Positions 11,723 through 19,955 of a DNA stretch of 64,000 bases are shown here, in pieces (within the stretch, counting starts at the first letter, position 1; every line of letters starts with the position of its first letter). A model generated the notes under the pieces. It was not told the DNA's origin and did no database searches. It saw only the letters and a list, made by a program, of their open reading frames with translations. The DNA is from Clostridiaceae bacterium (GTDB taxonomy: Bacteria; Bacillota; Clostridia; Tissierellales; Sporanaerobacteraceae): contig JAHXQP010000025.1 of the NCBI GenBank assembly GCA_019391515.1, positions 1 through 64,000 on the forward strand, written 5' to 3'. Made by a program: the position numbers and the translations under genes.

Positions 11723-12992
11723 ATCTTACATATGAAACTGGATTTACAGCTCCTCCACCTACTCTTACTTCAAAGTGACAATGCGGACCAGTTGAATTAC
11801 CAGTACTACCTGCTCTTGCTATTGTTTGGCCTCTTTTTACACTTTGACCAACACTGACTACCAAAGATGAGTTATGCCCATAAAGAGTTGAAATACCTCC
11901 TGGGTGAGCTATAATTACAGCATTTCCATAACCACCTTTCCATCCTGCACTTATAACTATACCATCACCTGCTGCAACTATTGGAGTTCCTGTAGGCGCT
12001 GGTATATCTATTCCTGAGTGATATTTGTTAGTCCCAAATATTGGATGAATCCTATATCCGAATGGGGAACTAATTCTATTATGTCCAGGAACAGGCCATC
12101 CTAATCTACCACCTGAATAAGTTGGAGTGCTACCTGAGCTACCTCCTGAACTTCCACCATTTTGTGCTGGTTTAGATGGAGCTGTTGTAGATGGTGTTGA
12201 TGAATTTCCACCATTTTGTGCTGCTTTTGCCGACGCTTCTGCTTTTGCTGCTGCCATTTGAGCCTCAGCTTTTTTCTGAAGTTCTGCAATCTCAGAATTT
12301 AAACTATGTGATAGTGCATTTAATTCATCTAATTGTTTTTCAAGTCCTGCCTTATCCGTTTCTACCTTTTTCATTAAACTCTGTTTACTTCTTGTAGCAA
12401 CCATTAACTCATCTTTCTTTGACTCTATCTTTCTCTTAGTGGCTTCTGCTGAAGCTCTTTGAGTTTGTAGTTCTTTTTTCTTGCTTTCTATTATTTTTCT
12501 TTGTTCTTTCATATATTCAAGCAAGTCTACATCATGATCTACCACTGCCTGTACCATCTCTTTTTTAGCTAAAAAATCTTTTATATTTGCCGCTGAAAGT
12601 AATACTTCTATGTATCCTATATTTCCCTTTTTATACATTACTCTTAATCTAGAGTTAAAAGTATCTTGTTTTTCTTCCAGCTTTTCTTCAGCTTCTTTTA
12701 ATTCTTTGGTTGTTTTTTCTATATTACTATTTATATCTACAAGTTGTTTTTCAACCTTATTTAATTCATTACCTGTCTGGCTTACTTTCTTATCCAGCTC
12801 ATTAATTTCCGTTGATAAGTTTTTTTGTTGTTTTTCTAATTTTTTGATTTTACTTCTTTTTTCTTCTCTCTGGCTATTCACCCCCTTTTGTTCGTTCTTT
12901 AAGTCTTTTACGTTATCTGCTGCATATACTGCTACACAATTAAAAACTAATACTGCTATAAGCAATGCAATAATCTTTTTATTGCGCCCCAT
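11721..12992 (-). CDS. coiled-coil M23 peptidase (EnvC/PcsB-like), duplicate copy 2
   Basis: 423 residues. A signal peptide (residues 1-25, AVYAA) is followed by a long coiled coil (about residues 27-245), an Ala/Gly/Ser/Pro-rich linker (about 250-295) and a LytM domain with zinc ligands in YHSGIDIP and HCHFEV. M23 enzymes cut peptide cross-links in peptidoglycan. Coiled-coil types next to ftsEX are EnvC/PcsB/CwlO-class hydrolases activated by FtsEX. Residues 1-215 are almost identical to the neighbouring 383-residue gene, while the linker and LytM domain differ strongly. The start has GGAGG upstream. Confidence 0.9.
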   Translation of the reverse strand: MGRNKKIIALLIAVLVFNCVAVYAADNVKDLKNEQKGVNSQREEKRSKIKKLEKQQKNLSTEINELDKKVSQTGNELNKVEKQLVDINSNIEKTTKELKEAEEKLEEKQDTFNSRLRVMYKKGNIGYIEVLLSAANIKDFLAKKEMVQAVVDHDVDLLEYMKEQRKIIESKKKELQTQRASAEATKRKIESKKDELMVATRSKQSLMKKVETDKAGLEKQLDELNALSHSLNSEIAELQKKAEAQMAAAKAEASAKAAQNGGNSSTPSTTAPSKPAQNGGSSGGSSGSTPTYSGGRLGWPVPGHNRISSPFGYRIHPIFGTNKYHSGIDIPAPTGTPIVAAGDGIVISAGWKGGYGNAVIIAHPGGISTLYGHNSSLVVSVGQSVKRGQTIARAGSTGNSTGPHCHFEVRVGGGAVNPVSYVR

Positions 12993-13015
12993 AAATTTTA
13001 AGCCTCCTTCCTAAG

Positions 13016-13090
13016 ATGTTACATTTTAAAAATCTTTTTAAGGATACTAGGCTATCTAATATTCTATTATAGTGATAGCCGTAAATATAG
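13016..13090 (-). pseudogene. relict 3' end of ftsX between the duplicated M23 genes
   Basis: On the minus strand this stretch reads ...DSLVSLKRFLKC, matching the true ftsX end GSLVSLKRFLNV in frame. At the DNA level, 13021-13065 aligns closely with 14386-14425 (the same aaaatctttt-aaggatac-gct-ctaat pattern). It is followed on the minus strand by the same GGAGG leader of the M23 gene. Similarity fades beyond about 13075. It is a scar of a tandem duplication that began inside ftsX. Confidence 0.8.
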
Positions 13091-13175
13091 ATCTAATAAA
13101 TAATATATATTTTATTATATTAAATCTACTTAAATATTATATCATTATATCAATTACTTTTCAAAGAAAAATAAA

Positions 13176-13201
13176 AAAAGGAGGAATTTTCCTCCTTTTT
13201 A
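13176..13201 (-). terminator. terminator of M23 copy 1
   Basis: AAAAAGGAGGAATTTTCCTCCTTTTT hairpin at the end of the 383-residue gene, duplicated from or into the one at 11690-11722. Confidence 0.75.
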
Positions 13202-14350
13202 TCTTAAATAAGGCATAGGATTTACATGGCTTCCATTTATTCTAACTTCAAAGTGTACGTGAGGACCTGTTGAACGTCCTGTATTTCCTGATAATGCTAT
13301 TTGCTGTCCTCTTCTTACTCTTGTTCCTACGCCAACAGATAAAGAAGAATTATGGGCATATAGAGTTGAAACTCCTCCACCATGATCAACAACTAGATAA
13401 TTGCCATAACCGCCATTATAACCTGTCTTCGCAAGAATAACCACACCATCTTTAGCTGCGGCTACAGAAGTTCCTACAGGTACTCCTATATCAACTCCTG
13501 AATGAATCCTTCCCCATCTTGGCCCATAAGGTGAAGTTACTGGTCCATTAGATGGCCAAGTCATTGCACCACCGCTTGGAACAACAGATATATTTCCTGC
13601 ACTACTATTGCTTCCTGTTGATGTTGCAGAACCTTGTTGTTTTGATACTTGTGCAGTAATCTGTCTAGATTCTCTTTCCAGTTCATCTAATTGTTTTTCT
13701 AGAACAACTTTATCTGTCTCTACCTTTTTCATCAGACTTTGCTTGCTTCTTGTAGCAACCATTAATTCATTTTTCTTTGACTCTATTTTTCTCCTAGTAA
13801 CTTCTGCTGTAACCTTTTGAGTCTGCAATTCTTTTCCCTTTTTTTCTATTATTTCCCTTTGTTCTTTCATATATTCAAGCAAGTCTACATCATGATCTAC
13901 TACTGCCTGTACCATCTCTTTTTTAGCTAAAAAATCTTTTATATTTGCCGCTGAAAGTAATACTTCTATGTATCCTATATTTCCCTTTTTATACATTACT
14001 CTTAATCTAGAGTTAAAAGTATCTTGTTTTTTCCCTAGTTTTTCTTCAGCTTCTTTTAATTCTTTAGTTGTTTTTTCTATATTATTGTTTATATCTACAA
14101 GTTGTTTTTCAACCTTATTTAGTTCATTACCTGCTTCACTCGTTTTTTTATCCAGTTCATTAATTTCCGTTGATAAGTTTTTTTGTTGTTTTTCTAGTTT
14201 TTTGATTTTACTTCTTTTTTCTTCTTTCTGGCTATTCACCCCCTTTTGTCCATTTTTTAAACCTTTTGCGTTGTCTACTGCATATACTGATACACAATTA
14301 AAAACTAATACTGCTATGAGTAATGCAATAGCCTTTTTACTGCGCCCCAT
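13199..14350 (-). CDS. coiled-coil M23 peptidase (EnvC/PcsB-like), duplicate copy 1
   Basis: 383 residues. Signal peptide (VSVYAV), coiled coil to about residue 235, a short Ser/Gly linker, then a LytM domain with zinc ligands in IHSGVDIGVP and HVHFEVR. It follows ftsX directly, the position of the FtsEX-activated hydrolase in many Firmicutes, so periplasm-side FtsX binding by the coiled coil is likely. Compared with copy 2, the coiled coil is nearly the same but the catalytic domain is a different M23 lineage, with a distinct linker and a different loop after the first His. This suggests different cleavage preference under a shared activation domain. Confidence 0.9.
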   Translation of the reverse strand: MGRSKKAIALLIAVLVFNCVSVYAVDNAKGLKNGQKGVNSQKEEKRSKIKKLEKQQKNLSTEINELDKKTSEAGNELNKVEKQLVDINNNIEKTTKELKEAEEKLGKKQDTFNSRLRVMYKKGNIGYIEVLLSAANIKDFLAKKEMVQAVVDHDVDLLEYMKEQREIIEKKGKELQTQKVTAEVTRRKIESKKNELMVATRSKQSLMKKVETDKVVLEKQLDELERESRQITAQVSKQQGSATSTGSNSSAGNISVVPSGGAMTWPSNGPVTSPYGPRWGRIHSGVDIGVPVGTSVAAAKDGVVILAKTGYNGGYGNYLVVDHGGGVSTLYAHNSSLSVGVGTRVRRGQQIALSGNTGRSTGPHVHFEVRINGSHVNPMPYLR

Positions 14351-14375
14351 AAAAAATTAAGCCTCCTTCCAGAGA

Positions 14376-15281
14376 TTATACATTTAAAAATCTTTTCAAG
14401 GATACCAAGCTACCTAATGTTCCTATTCCTACACCAATAGCTATAAACATAATACTAATATCCTTTAATAGTGCATGAGGTGCAACTAAGTATACTGTAA
14501 ATATTACATATAGTTTTTCATTTATAATTTTGAATAAATAGTCATATCCATAGTTTACTATAAGAATAGATAATATAGCACCTATAAGACCTAAAAGAAT
14601 ACCTTCAATAATAAAAGGTCCTCTAATATAACCATTAGTAGCCCCTACATACTTCATTATATTTACTTCTCTTTTTCTTGCTGTTACTGTGATCTTTATA
14701 GTGTTTGAAATAATAAATACTGAAACAGCCATTAGTATAATAATTATTATAACTCCTGTAATCCTTATATAATTAGCTGTTGAAAGTAAATTTTCAATTA
14801 TATCTCTATAGTATTTTACTTCTTCAATTCCTTTCATTCCTTTTATATTTTCCACAACTGCATCTGCATATTCAATATCTTTAAGTTGGATAATATAAGA
14901 GTTAGGCAAAGGATTCTCATCTTCTAATCCTTCAAGTAAACCTCCTTCTTCTCCCCAATCTTCTTTCATATCCTTCATTGCTTCATCTTTAGTTAAGAAT
15001 TTTACATCTTTAACTCCATCAGAAGATTTAATTTTATTCCCTATTGTATCTATATTTTTTTCTTTGATATCGTCTTCTAAGAATACCTGAATTTCATCAA
15101 ACTTACTTTGTGTTTCACTTACTATATTATTTATACTAAGTATCATAATCAATACCATTCCCAATATAATTAAAACAGCAGTAATAGAGCCTACTGAAGC
15201 TATGCCCATACCCCTATTTCTCCACATGCCTTGAAATCCTTGTTTGAGAACATTTTTGAATATCCTAAAACTCATATTCAT
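14376..15281 (-). CDS. ftsX: cell division ABC permease FtsX
   Basis: About 301 residues. A short cytosolic N-terminus (GFQGMWRNRGMGIASVGS) is followed by TM1, an extracellular domain (about residues 60-165) and three C-terminal TM helices with the FtsX/MacB permease motif (VTARKREVNIMKYVGATNGYIRGPF). With FtsE it transmits ATP hydrolysis to extracellular peptidoglycan hydrolases. The ATG at 15281 is chosen because AAGGG lies six bases upstream; the in-frame ATG at 15299 has no ribosome site. It overlaps the ftsE stop, so translation is coupled. Confidence 0.95.
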   Translation of the reverse strand: MNMSFRIFKNVLKQGFQGMWRNRGMGIASVGSITAVLIILGMVLIMILSINNIVSETQSKFDEIQVFLEDDIKEKNIDTIGNKIKSSDGVKDVKFLTKDEAMKDMKEDWGEEGGLLEGLEDENPLPNSYIIQLKDIEYADAVVENIKGMKGIEEVKYYRDIIENLLSTANYIRITGVIIIIILMAVSVFIISNTIKITVTARKREVNIMKYVGATNGYIRGPFIIEGILLGLIGAILSILIVNYGYDYLFKIINEKLYVIFTVYLVAPHALLKDISIMFIAIGVGIGTLGSLVSLKRFLNV

Positions 15282-15951
15282 ACACACCCTTCTCTTCATC
15301 TCTTACTATTTTTCCATCTTCTAAAGCCACTACTCTTCGTTTCATACAGTCTACTATATCTTTAGCATGTGTAGCCATTAAAACAGTAGTTCCTCGTCTA
15401 TTTATATTTTTCATAATCTTCATAATTTCCCAAGCTGTATCTGGATCTAAATTTCCTGTAGGTTCATCAGCTATAAGTACTGGTGGATTATTCACAATAG
15501 CTCTTGCTATTGCAACCCTTTGATGTTCTCCTCCAGATAATTGGTCTGGATAGTCATTTGCTTTATCATCTAATTCTACCATGTTTAAAACTGTCGGAAC
15601 CCTTCTATTAATTTCAGCTGGATGAGCACCTATTATTTCCATGGCAAAAGCTACATTTTCATATACAGTTTTATTTGGAAGCAATCTAAAATCTTGAAAA
15701 ACTACTCCTACCTTTCGTCTTATGTAAGGTATTTTCCTATTTTTTACTTTAGTTATATCCATTCCATCTAAAATTATTTTACCAGATGTAGGCTCTACTT
15801 CTTTAAGCAGTAGCTTAATCAATGTCGATTTTCCTGCGCCACTATGTCCTACAATAAATACGAACTCACCTTTATCTATGGATATATTAATATCATTTAA
15901 AGCTTTAGTTCCATTTTTATAAACTTTACTCACATTAATAAATTCTATCAC
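15265..15951 (-). CDS. ftsE: cell division ATP-binding protein FtsE
   Basis: 228 residues, standard length. It has Walker A GHSGAGKST, Q-loop FQDFRLLP, signature LSGGEHQR, Walker B VLIADEPTGNLD and the H-loop ATHAKDIV. It is the cytoplasmic ATPase of the FtsEX complex. It is the first gene of the ftsE-ftsX-M23-M23 unit, and the 246-base gap to the divergent folate gene holds the promoters. Confidence 0.97.
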   Translation of the reverse strand: MIEFINVSKVYKNGTKALNDINISIDKGEFVFIVGHSGAGKSTLIKLLLKEVEPTSGKIILDGMDITKVKNRKIPYIRRKVGVVFQDFRLLPNKTVYENVAFAMEIIGAHPAEINRRVPTVLNMVELDDKANDYPDQLSGGEHQRVAIARAIVNNPPVLIADEPTGNLDPDTAWEIMKIMKNINRRGTTVLMATHAKDIVDCMKRRVVALEDGKIVRDEEKGVYEYEF

Positions 15952-16197
15952 TTTTCTACCACCTTTACTATGAGTCTTAAGTTTTAACTTTTGTACGATA
16001 ATATCATGTTTGAAACTACAACATAATATATTATAACATATAATATACTATAACATTTTCTTTTAAATAACAACTTCTACTATTTTTTTATTAAATCATT
16101 TATTTTAAAAAATATTTTATTTTCTTTGCCATTAATATGTTTTCTAATTTTATATTATATTATAATATAATTTGAATAGATATCAAGAGGTGATTTT

Positions 16198-16782
16198 ATG
16201 AATAAAGCAGTTTTAAGAAAACAATATCTGGAAAAACGTAGTGCTCTTCCCATATCAAAAGTGGAAGAAAAAAGTAATAACATTATAAATAAATTATTTG
16301 ATTTAGACATATACAAAAATTCTTCCTTTATAATGTCCTATGTAGACTTTAGAAAAGAAGTAAAAACTGAGAACTTAATAAAACATTCTTTAAATATTCA
16401 AAAAAGAATAGGAATCCCTATAACTATTCCAGAGACAAGGAAGCTTATTGTTTCTGAACTAAAAAACTATGACATTGAGTTAAGTCCAGGATACTTTAAT
16501 ATCCTAACCCCTAAAAAAGAATATATAAGAGAAATTCCCCCTACTTTAATAGATTTCGTAATTGTTCCTGGTGCAATATTTGATAAAAGTGGATATAGGA
16601 TTGGATATGGTGGAGGATATTATGATAGATTTTTAGGAACTCTAAATGAAAGAGCAATAAGTATTGGACTGGCTTATGACTTCCAATTGTTGGATTCGGT
16701 TCCAAGAAGTAAATATGATTTGCCTGTAGACTATATTTTAACAGAAAAGCAATTTATTTCTTGTAAAACAAAAAAGTTTTAA
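16198..16782 (+). CDS. 5-formyltetrahydrofolate cyclo-ligase
   Basis: 194 residues, the normal length. It converts 5-formyl-THF to 5,10-methenyl-THF using ATP. The N-terminal RKQYLEKR and the C-terminal GYGGGYYDRFL motif are both diagnostic. The start has AAGAGGTG upstream. It is the first of two genes on this strand; a CofE/FolC2-like ligase follows 73 bases later, supporting a folate role for both. Confidence 0.94.
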   Translation: MNKAVLRKQYLEKRSALPISKVEEKSNNIINKLFDLDIYKNSSFIMSYVDFRKEVKTENLIKHSLNIQKRIGIPITIPETRKLIVSELKNYDIELSPGYFNILTPKKEYIREIPPTLIDFVIVPGAIFDKSGYRIGYGGGYYDRFLGTLNERAISIGLAYDFQLLDSVPRSKYDLPVDYILTEKQFISCKTKKF

Positions 16783-16855
16783 ATAATCCTATTAAATCTT
16801 AATTATAGTGATATAATATATAGGGTAATTTATTTAATTTTTAGGAGGAATATTT

Positions 16856-18043
16856 ATGGTAAGAACTGTAGGTACAACAGTGAGAGGCATAAGAGCTCCC
16901 ATTGTTAAAGAAGGGGATGACATAGTCAATATTGTAGTTGATTCTATCATTAAATCTTCTAAGGCTGAAAATTATACTATTAAGGATAGAGATATTATTG
17001 GAATAACTGAATCTTTAATTGCAAGAGCTCAAGGCAATTATGCTGAAATAAAACAAATTGCAGAAGCTATAGACAATAGCTTTGAAGGTGATATTGGACT
17101 AGTCTTTCCTATACTTAGTAGAAATAGATTTTCTATTATACTAAAAGCAATAGCAATGACAGGTAAAAAAATATATCTTATACTTAACTATCCTTGTGAT
17201 GAAGTCGGAAATTGTCTTATGAATATAGAAAAAATGTATGATTTAGAAATAAATCCGTATACAGATGTATTAAGTGAAAGTGAATATAGAAAACTATTTG
17301 GCAACAATGTAGCTCATCCTTTTACAGGAGTAGATTATGTACAAATGTATAAAGATTTGGCTATCAATGACAATATTGAAATATATCTTTCAAACGATCC
17401 TACAACTGTCTTACAATTTTCAAAGGATGTATTAGTTGCAAATATTCATGATAGAAAAAGAACTAAAATGTTCTTACGAAAATCTGGCGGTGAAAATATA
17501 TTAGGATTAGATGATATCTTAAATAAACCTGTAGATGGAAGTGGATACAATCCAGAATATGGTCTATTAGGTTCTAATATGGCCACAGAAACTAAACTTA
17601 AACTATTTCCTAGGGATTCCCAAGATTATGTGGAATCAATCCAAAATAGGATGAAAGAACTTACTGGAAAGCAAGTTGAAGTTATGATATATGGAGATGG
17701 AGCTTTTAAAGATCCAGCAGGTAAGATATGGGAGCTTGCAGATCCAGTGGTTTCTCCTGGATATACTGAGGGACTTCATGGTACCCCAAATGAAATAAAG
17801 TTAAAATATCTAGCAGATACTGAATTAAATGATCTTGATAAAGAAAAAATGGAAGAAGTTATGAAAGAAAAAATTAGAAATAAAGGTGAAGATTTAATAG
17901 GAGAAGGTGCTTCTTTAGGTACAACCCCTAGAAAGATTACGGATCTTCTTGGGAGTCTGTGTGATTTAACTAGTGGTAGTGGAGACAAAGGAACTCCTAT
18001 AGTATATATTCAAGGATATTTTGATAACTATGCAACAGAGTAG
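16856..18043 (+). CDS. CofE-family (F420-0:glutamate ligase-like) protein, candidate FolC2
   Basis: 395 residues with the CofE fold: N-terminal [19 protein letters not shown], then [14 protein letters not shown], and Asp/Asn-rich metal and GTP site motifs ([26 protein letters not shown]). Methanogen CofE adds glutamates to F420-0. Clostridia of this kind are not known to make F420, and a COG1478 relative in Chlamydia was proposed as an alternative folylglutamate ligase (FolC2). Its place next to 5-formyl-THF cycloligase favours folate as the substrate, but this is inference. It is longer than CofE (about 250 aa), with an extra middle segment around residues 150-215. Confidence 0.8.
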   Translation: MVRTVGTTVRGIRAPIVKEGDDIVNIVVDSIIKSSKAENYTIKDRDIIGITESLIARAQGNYAEIKQIAEAIDNSFEGDIGLVFPILSRNRFSIILKAIAMTGKKIYLILNYPCDEVGNCLMNIEKMYDLEINPYTDVLSESEYRKLFGNNVAHPFTGVDYVQMYKDLAINDNIEIYLSNDPTTVLQFSKDVLVANIHDRKRTKMFLRKSGGENILGLDDILNKPVDGSGYNPEYGLLGSNMATETKLKLFPRDSQDYVESIQNRMKELTGKQVEVMIYGDGAFKDPAGKIWELADPVVSPGYTEGLHGTPNEIKLKYLADTELNDLDKEKMEEVMKEKIRNKGEDLIGEGASLGTTPRKITDLLGSLCDLTSGSGDKGTPIVYIQGYFDNYATE

Positions 18044-18066
18044 CAAAATGCTACTCTGTTTTTTTA
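18034..18066 (+). terminator. Rho-independent terminator of the folate pair
   Basis: AACAGAGTAGC / GCTACTCTGTT stem (18034-18044, 18050-18060) plus a T7 run. It overlaps the stop codon of the CofE-like gene. Confidence 0.9.
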
Positions 18067-18068
18067 TG

Positions 18069-19175
18069 TTATTCATTTAAACCTTTTATTTCATATTGTC
18101 TTTTAATATATTTTCTTAAAAGGGATCTTATTACTGCAGCAATTGGAACTGCAAAAAGCATACCCCAGACCCCAAAGAATCCTCCTCCTATTAAAATGGC
18201 TGTAATTATCCAAAGAGGCTTTATTCCTACTTGTGTTCCAAGTATCTTAGGTCCTAAATATAGTCCATCAAACTGTTGTAAAGCAAATATAAATATAGTA
18301 ACCCATAATGCTTTTATTGGGCTCTCAAATAAAGTTATAACTGCTGCTGGTATCATACCTATAAATGGTCCAAAATAAGGAATCATATTTGTTACACCTA
18401 CAATTAAACTTATTAAAAGAGCATAGGGTACCTTTATAATTAAACATCCTATAAAACATAAAAGACCTATTATAGAAGAATCAATTATTTTACCTACAAA
18501 GAACTTCGAAAATGCTTGCTTTATTTCCTGTTGAACATTAATTAATGACTCTGCCCTTTTTTTTGGAAATACTGCATAAGTTAATTTCTTAAATCCTTCA
18601 GTAAGTTCTTCTTTATCTTTTAAAATATATATAGATATTATAGAGCCTAATATAAAGTTTAGAAAACTAGATGTAAAATTTATAACTTGAGTTACCGTCT
18701 TATTTAATAACGGTGTCATACTTCTAGTAGCTTTGTTAACAGCCTCACTTAAAGATTCTTTTATTTCATCTACTACTCCATATTTATCTATTATAGTAAG
18801 TTTTGAAGGCATAGATTCAAACCATTCTTGAGTAGCATTAATATATCCAGGCAATTGTCTTATCAATGTTTTTACGCTTTCAATAACCTTTGGGGTTATG
18901 AATACAAAAAATAAGACTATTATTCCAAAAAATATTATATATACAATAAGGATATTTAACCATCTCTTTAGCGTATATCTTTTTTCTAAGTACACTAATA
19001 ATGAATTTAGGAAAAAAGATATAATAATAGCCCAAATAAATGGTCTTATTACTTTTCCTAAAGTAAGAGTAAATTCTTGACTACTTACTAATCTAAATAA
19101 GATAAATGCTATTATTAATAAGAGAAACAGTTTTAAATAGTTTGTTCTTTTCTCTATTTTTATCACTCCCAACAT
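18069..19175 (-). CDS. AI-2E family transporter
   Basis: 368 residues with about eight hydrophobic segments. The C-terminal part has the family motifs (VPYALLISLIVGVTNMIPYF, GPFIGMIPA, PKILGTQVGIKPLWII, FGVWGMLFAVPIAAV). Family members export diverse substrates or act as ion/proton-coupled permeases; the substrate here is unknown. The ATG start lacks a good ribosome site. GGGAGTG lies a few codons in, so the true start may be slightly downstream at a non-standard codon. Confidence 0.9.
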   Translation of the reverse strand: MLGVIKIEKRTNYLKLFLLLIIAFILFRLVSSQEFTLTLGKVIRPFIWAIIISFFLNSLLVYLEKRYTLKRWLNILIVYIIFFGIIVLFFVFITPKVIESVKTLIRQLPGYINATQEWFESMPSKLTIIDKYGVVDEIKESLSEAVNKATRSMTPLLNKTVTQVINFTSSFLNFILGSIISIYILKDKEELTEGFKKLTYAVFPKKRAESLINVQQEIKQAFSKFFVGKIIDSSIIGLLCFIGCLIIKVPYALLISLIVGVTNMIPYFGPFIGMIPAAVITLFESPIKALWVTIFIFALQQFDGLYLGPKILGTQVGIKPLWIITAILIGGGFFGVWGMLFAVPIAAVIRSLLRKYIKRQYEIKGLNE

Positions 19176-19225
19176 GTTTTTTATTTTATTTCATTATTCT
19201 ATCATTTTTTCTATTTATATTAAAG

Positions 19226-19939
19226 TTAATTTAAAAATATATTACATATTTTTTTATTTACTTTTTTATTGGCTATATTAATTTGAGGATTAACAAGGTC
19301 CATAATAGGATTATATTCAGGTTCTCCACAAATATCTACTCCTAAAACTTTACCATAAACATTTATGAATTTAAGCCAATTTATAAGGTTATCAAGCTCC
19401 ATGTTTCCTTGATCCCAAGATGTTTTAACTATGTCTTCTTTTAAAACATCTTTATCAACACTTACGTATATAGGCATTCCCTTTATTTTTCTTATAGTAT
19501 CCAGCTCTAAAGTTCTATTCCCATCTTCAACATAGTCCACAAAGGAATATAACACATGATCCGTGTCTATATATTCTTTATTTGCACCTACTATCAATAC
19601 CCCTCTAATTAAATTTTCCTCAATACAACTTCTCACCCAAGAGCCACAGGTTAAAACACCTTTCCAAGCTTCATTCATATCAAAATGATTGTCAAATAAA
19701 AGCAATATAGGTTTAATAGGAAGTCTTCCTATTAAAAAATAGCTAATATAATGGAAATCCCCTGATCCCAAATAAGCAATAGACTTTTCGGGCAGGGAAT
19801 TTAAAAGTTTTTTTACTGCAAATTTCTTAGATAGATCAAAGTATTTTGGGCGGAAATTATACTTATCTAAACTTTCTTTTAGATTTATAAATCTAATTTG
19901 TTCATTATAAAACTCTCTTTTTCTATTAAGTATGCCCAA
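19226..19939 (-). CDS. arginase/agmatinase-fold protein (ureohydrolase family)
   Basis: 237 residues, shorter than the usual 290-320. The binuclear-metal motifs of the family are recognisable in order: GSGDFHY (GGDH position), FDNHFDMN (DAHxD position) and SVDKDVLKED (SxDxDxxDP position), followed by SWDQGNMEL. True arginases, agmatinases and formimidoylglutamases share this fold. The substituted first and third motifs and the shorter chain mean the substrate cannot be named. The TTG start has GGAGGGG six bases upstream. It lies 16 bases after the Lon-like protease and probably shares its transcript. Confidence 0.75.
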   Translation of the reverse strand: MGILNRKREFYNEQIRFINLKESLDKYNFRPKYFDLSKKFAVKKLLNSLPEKSIAYLGSGDFHYISYFLIGRLPIKPILLLFDNHFDMNEAWKGVLTCGSWVRSCIEENLIRGVLIVGANKEYIDTDHVLYSFVDYVEDGNRTLELDTIRKIKGMPIYVSVDKDVLKEDIVKTSWDQGNMELDNLINWLKFINVYGKVLGVDICGEPEYNPIMDLVNPQINIANKKVNKKICNIFLN

Positions 19940-19955
19940 TTTTTACCCCTCCATA

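Noticed and set aside
12101..12289. Gln-rich open frame ([14 protein letters not shown] type) inside the M23 copy 2 gene
   Set aside because: It is an alternate-frame reading of the Ala/Lys coiled coil and Gly/Ser linker, with no ribosome site of its own.
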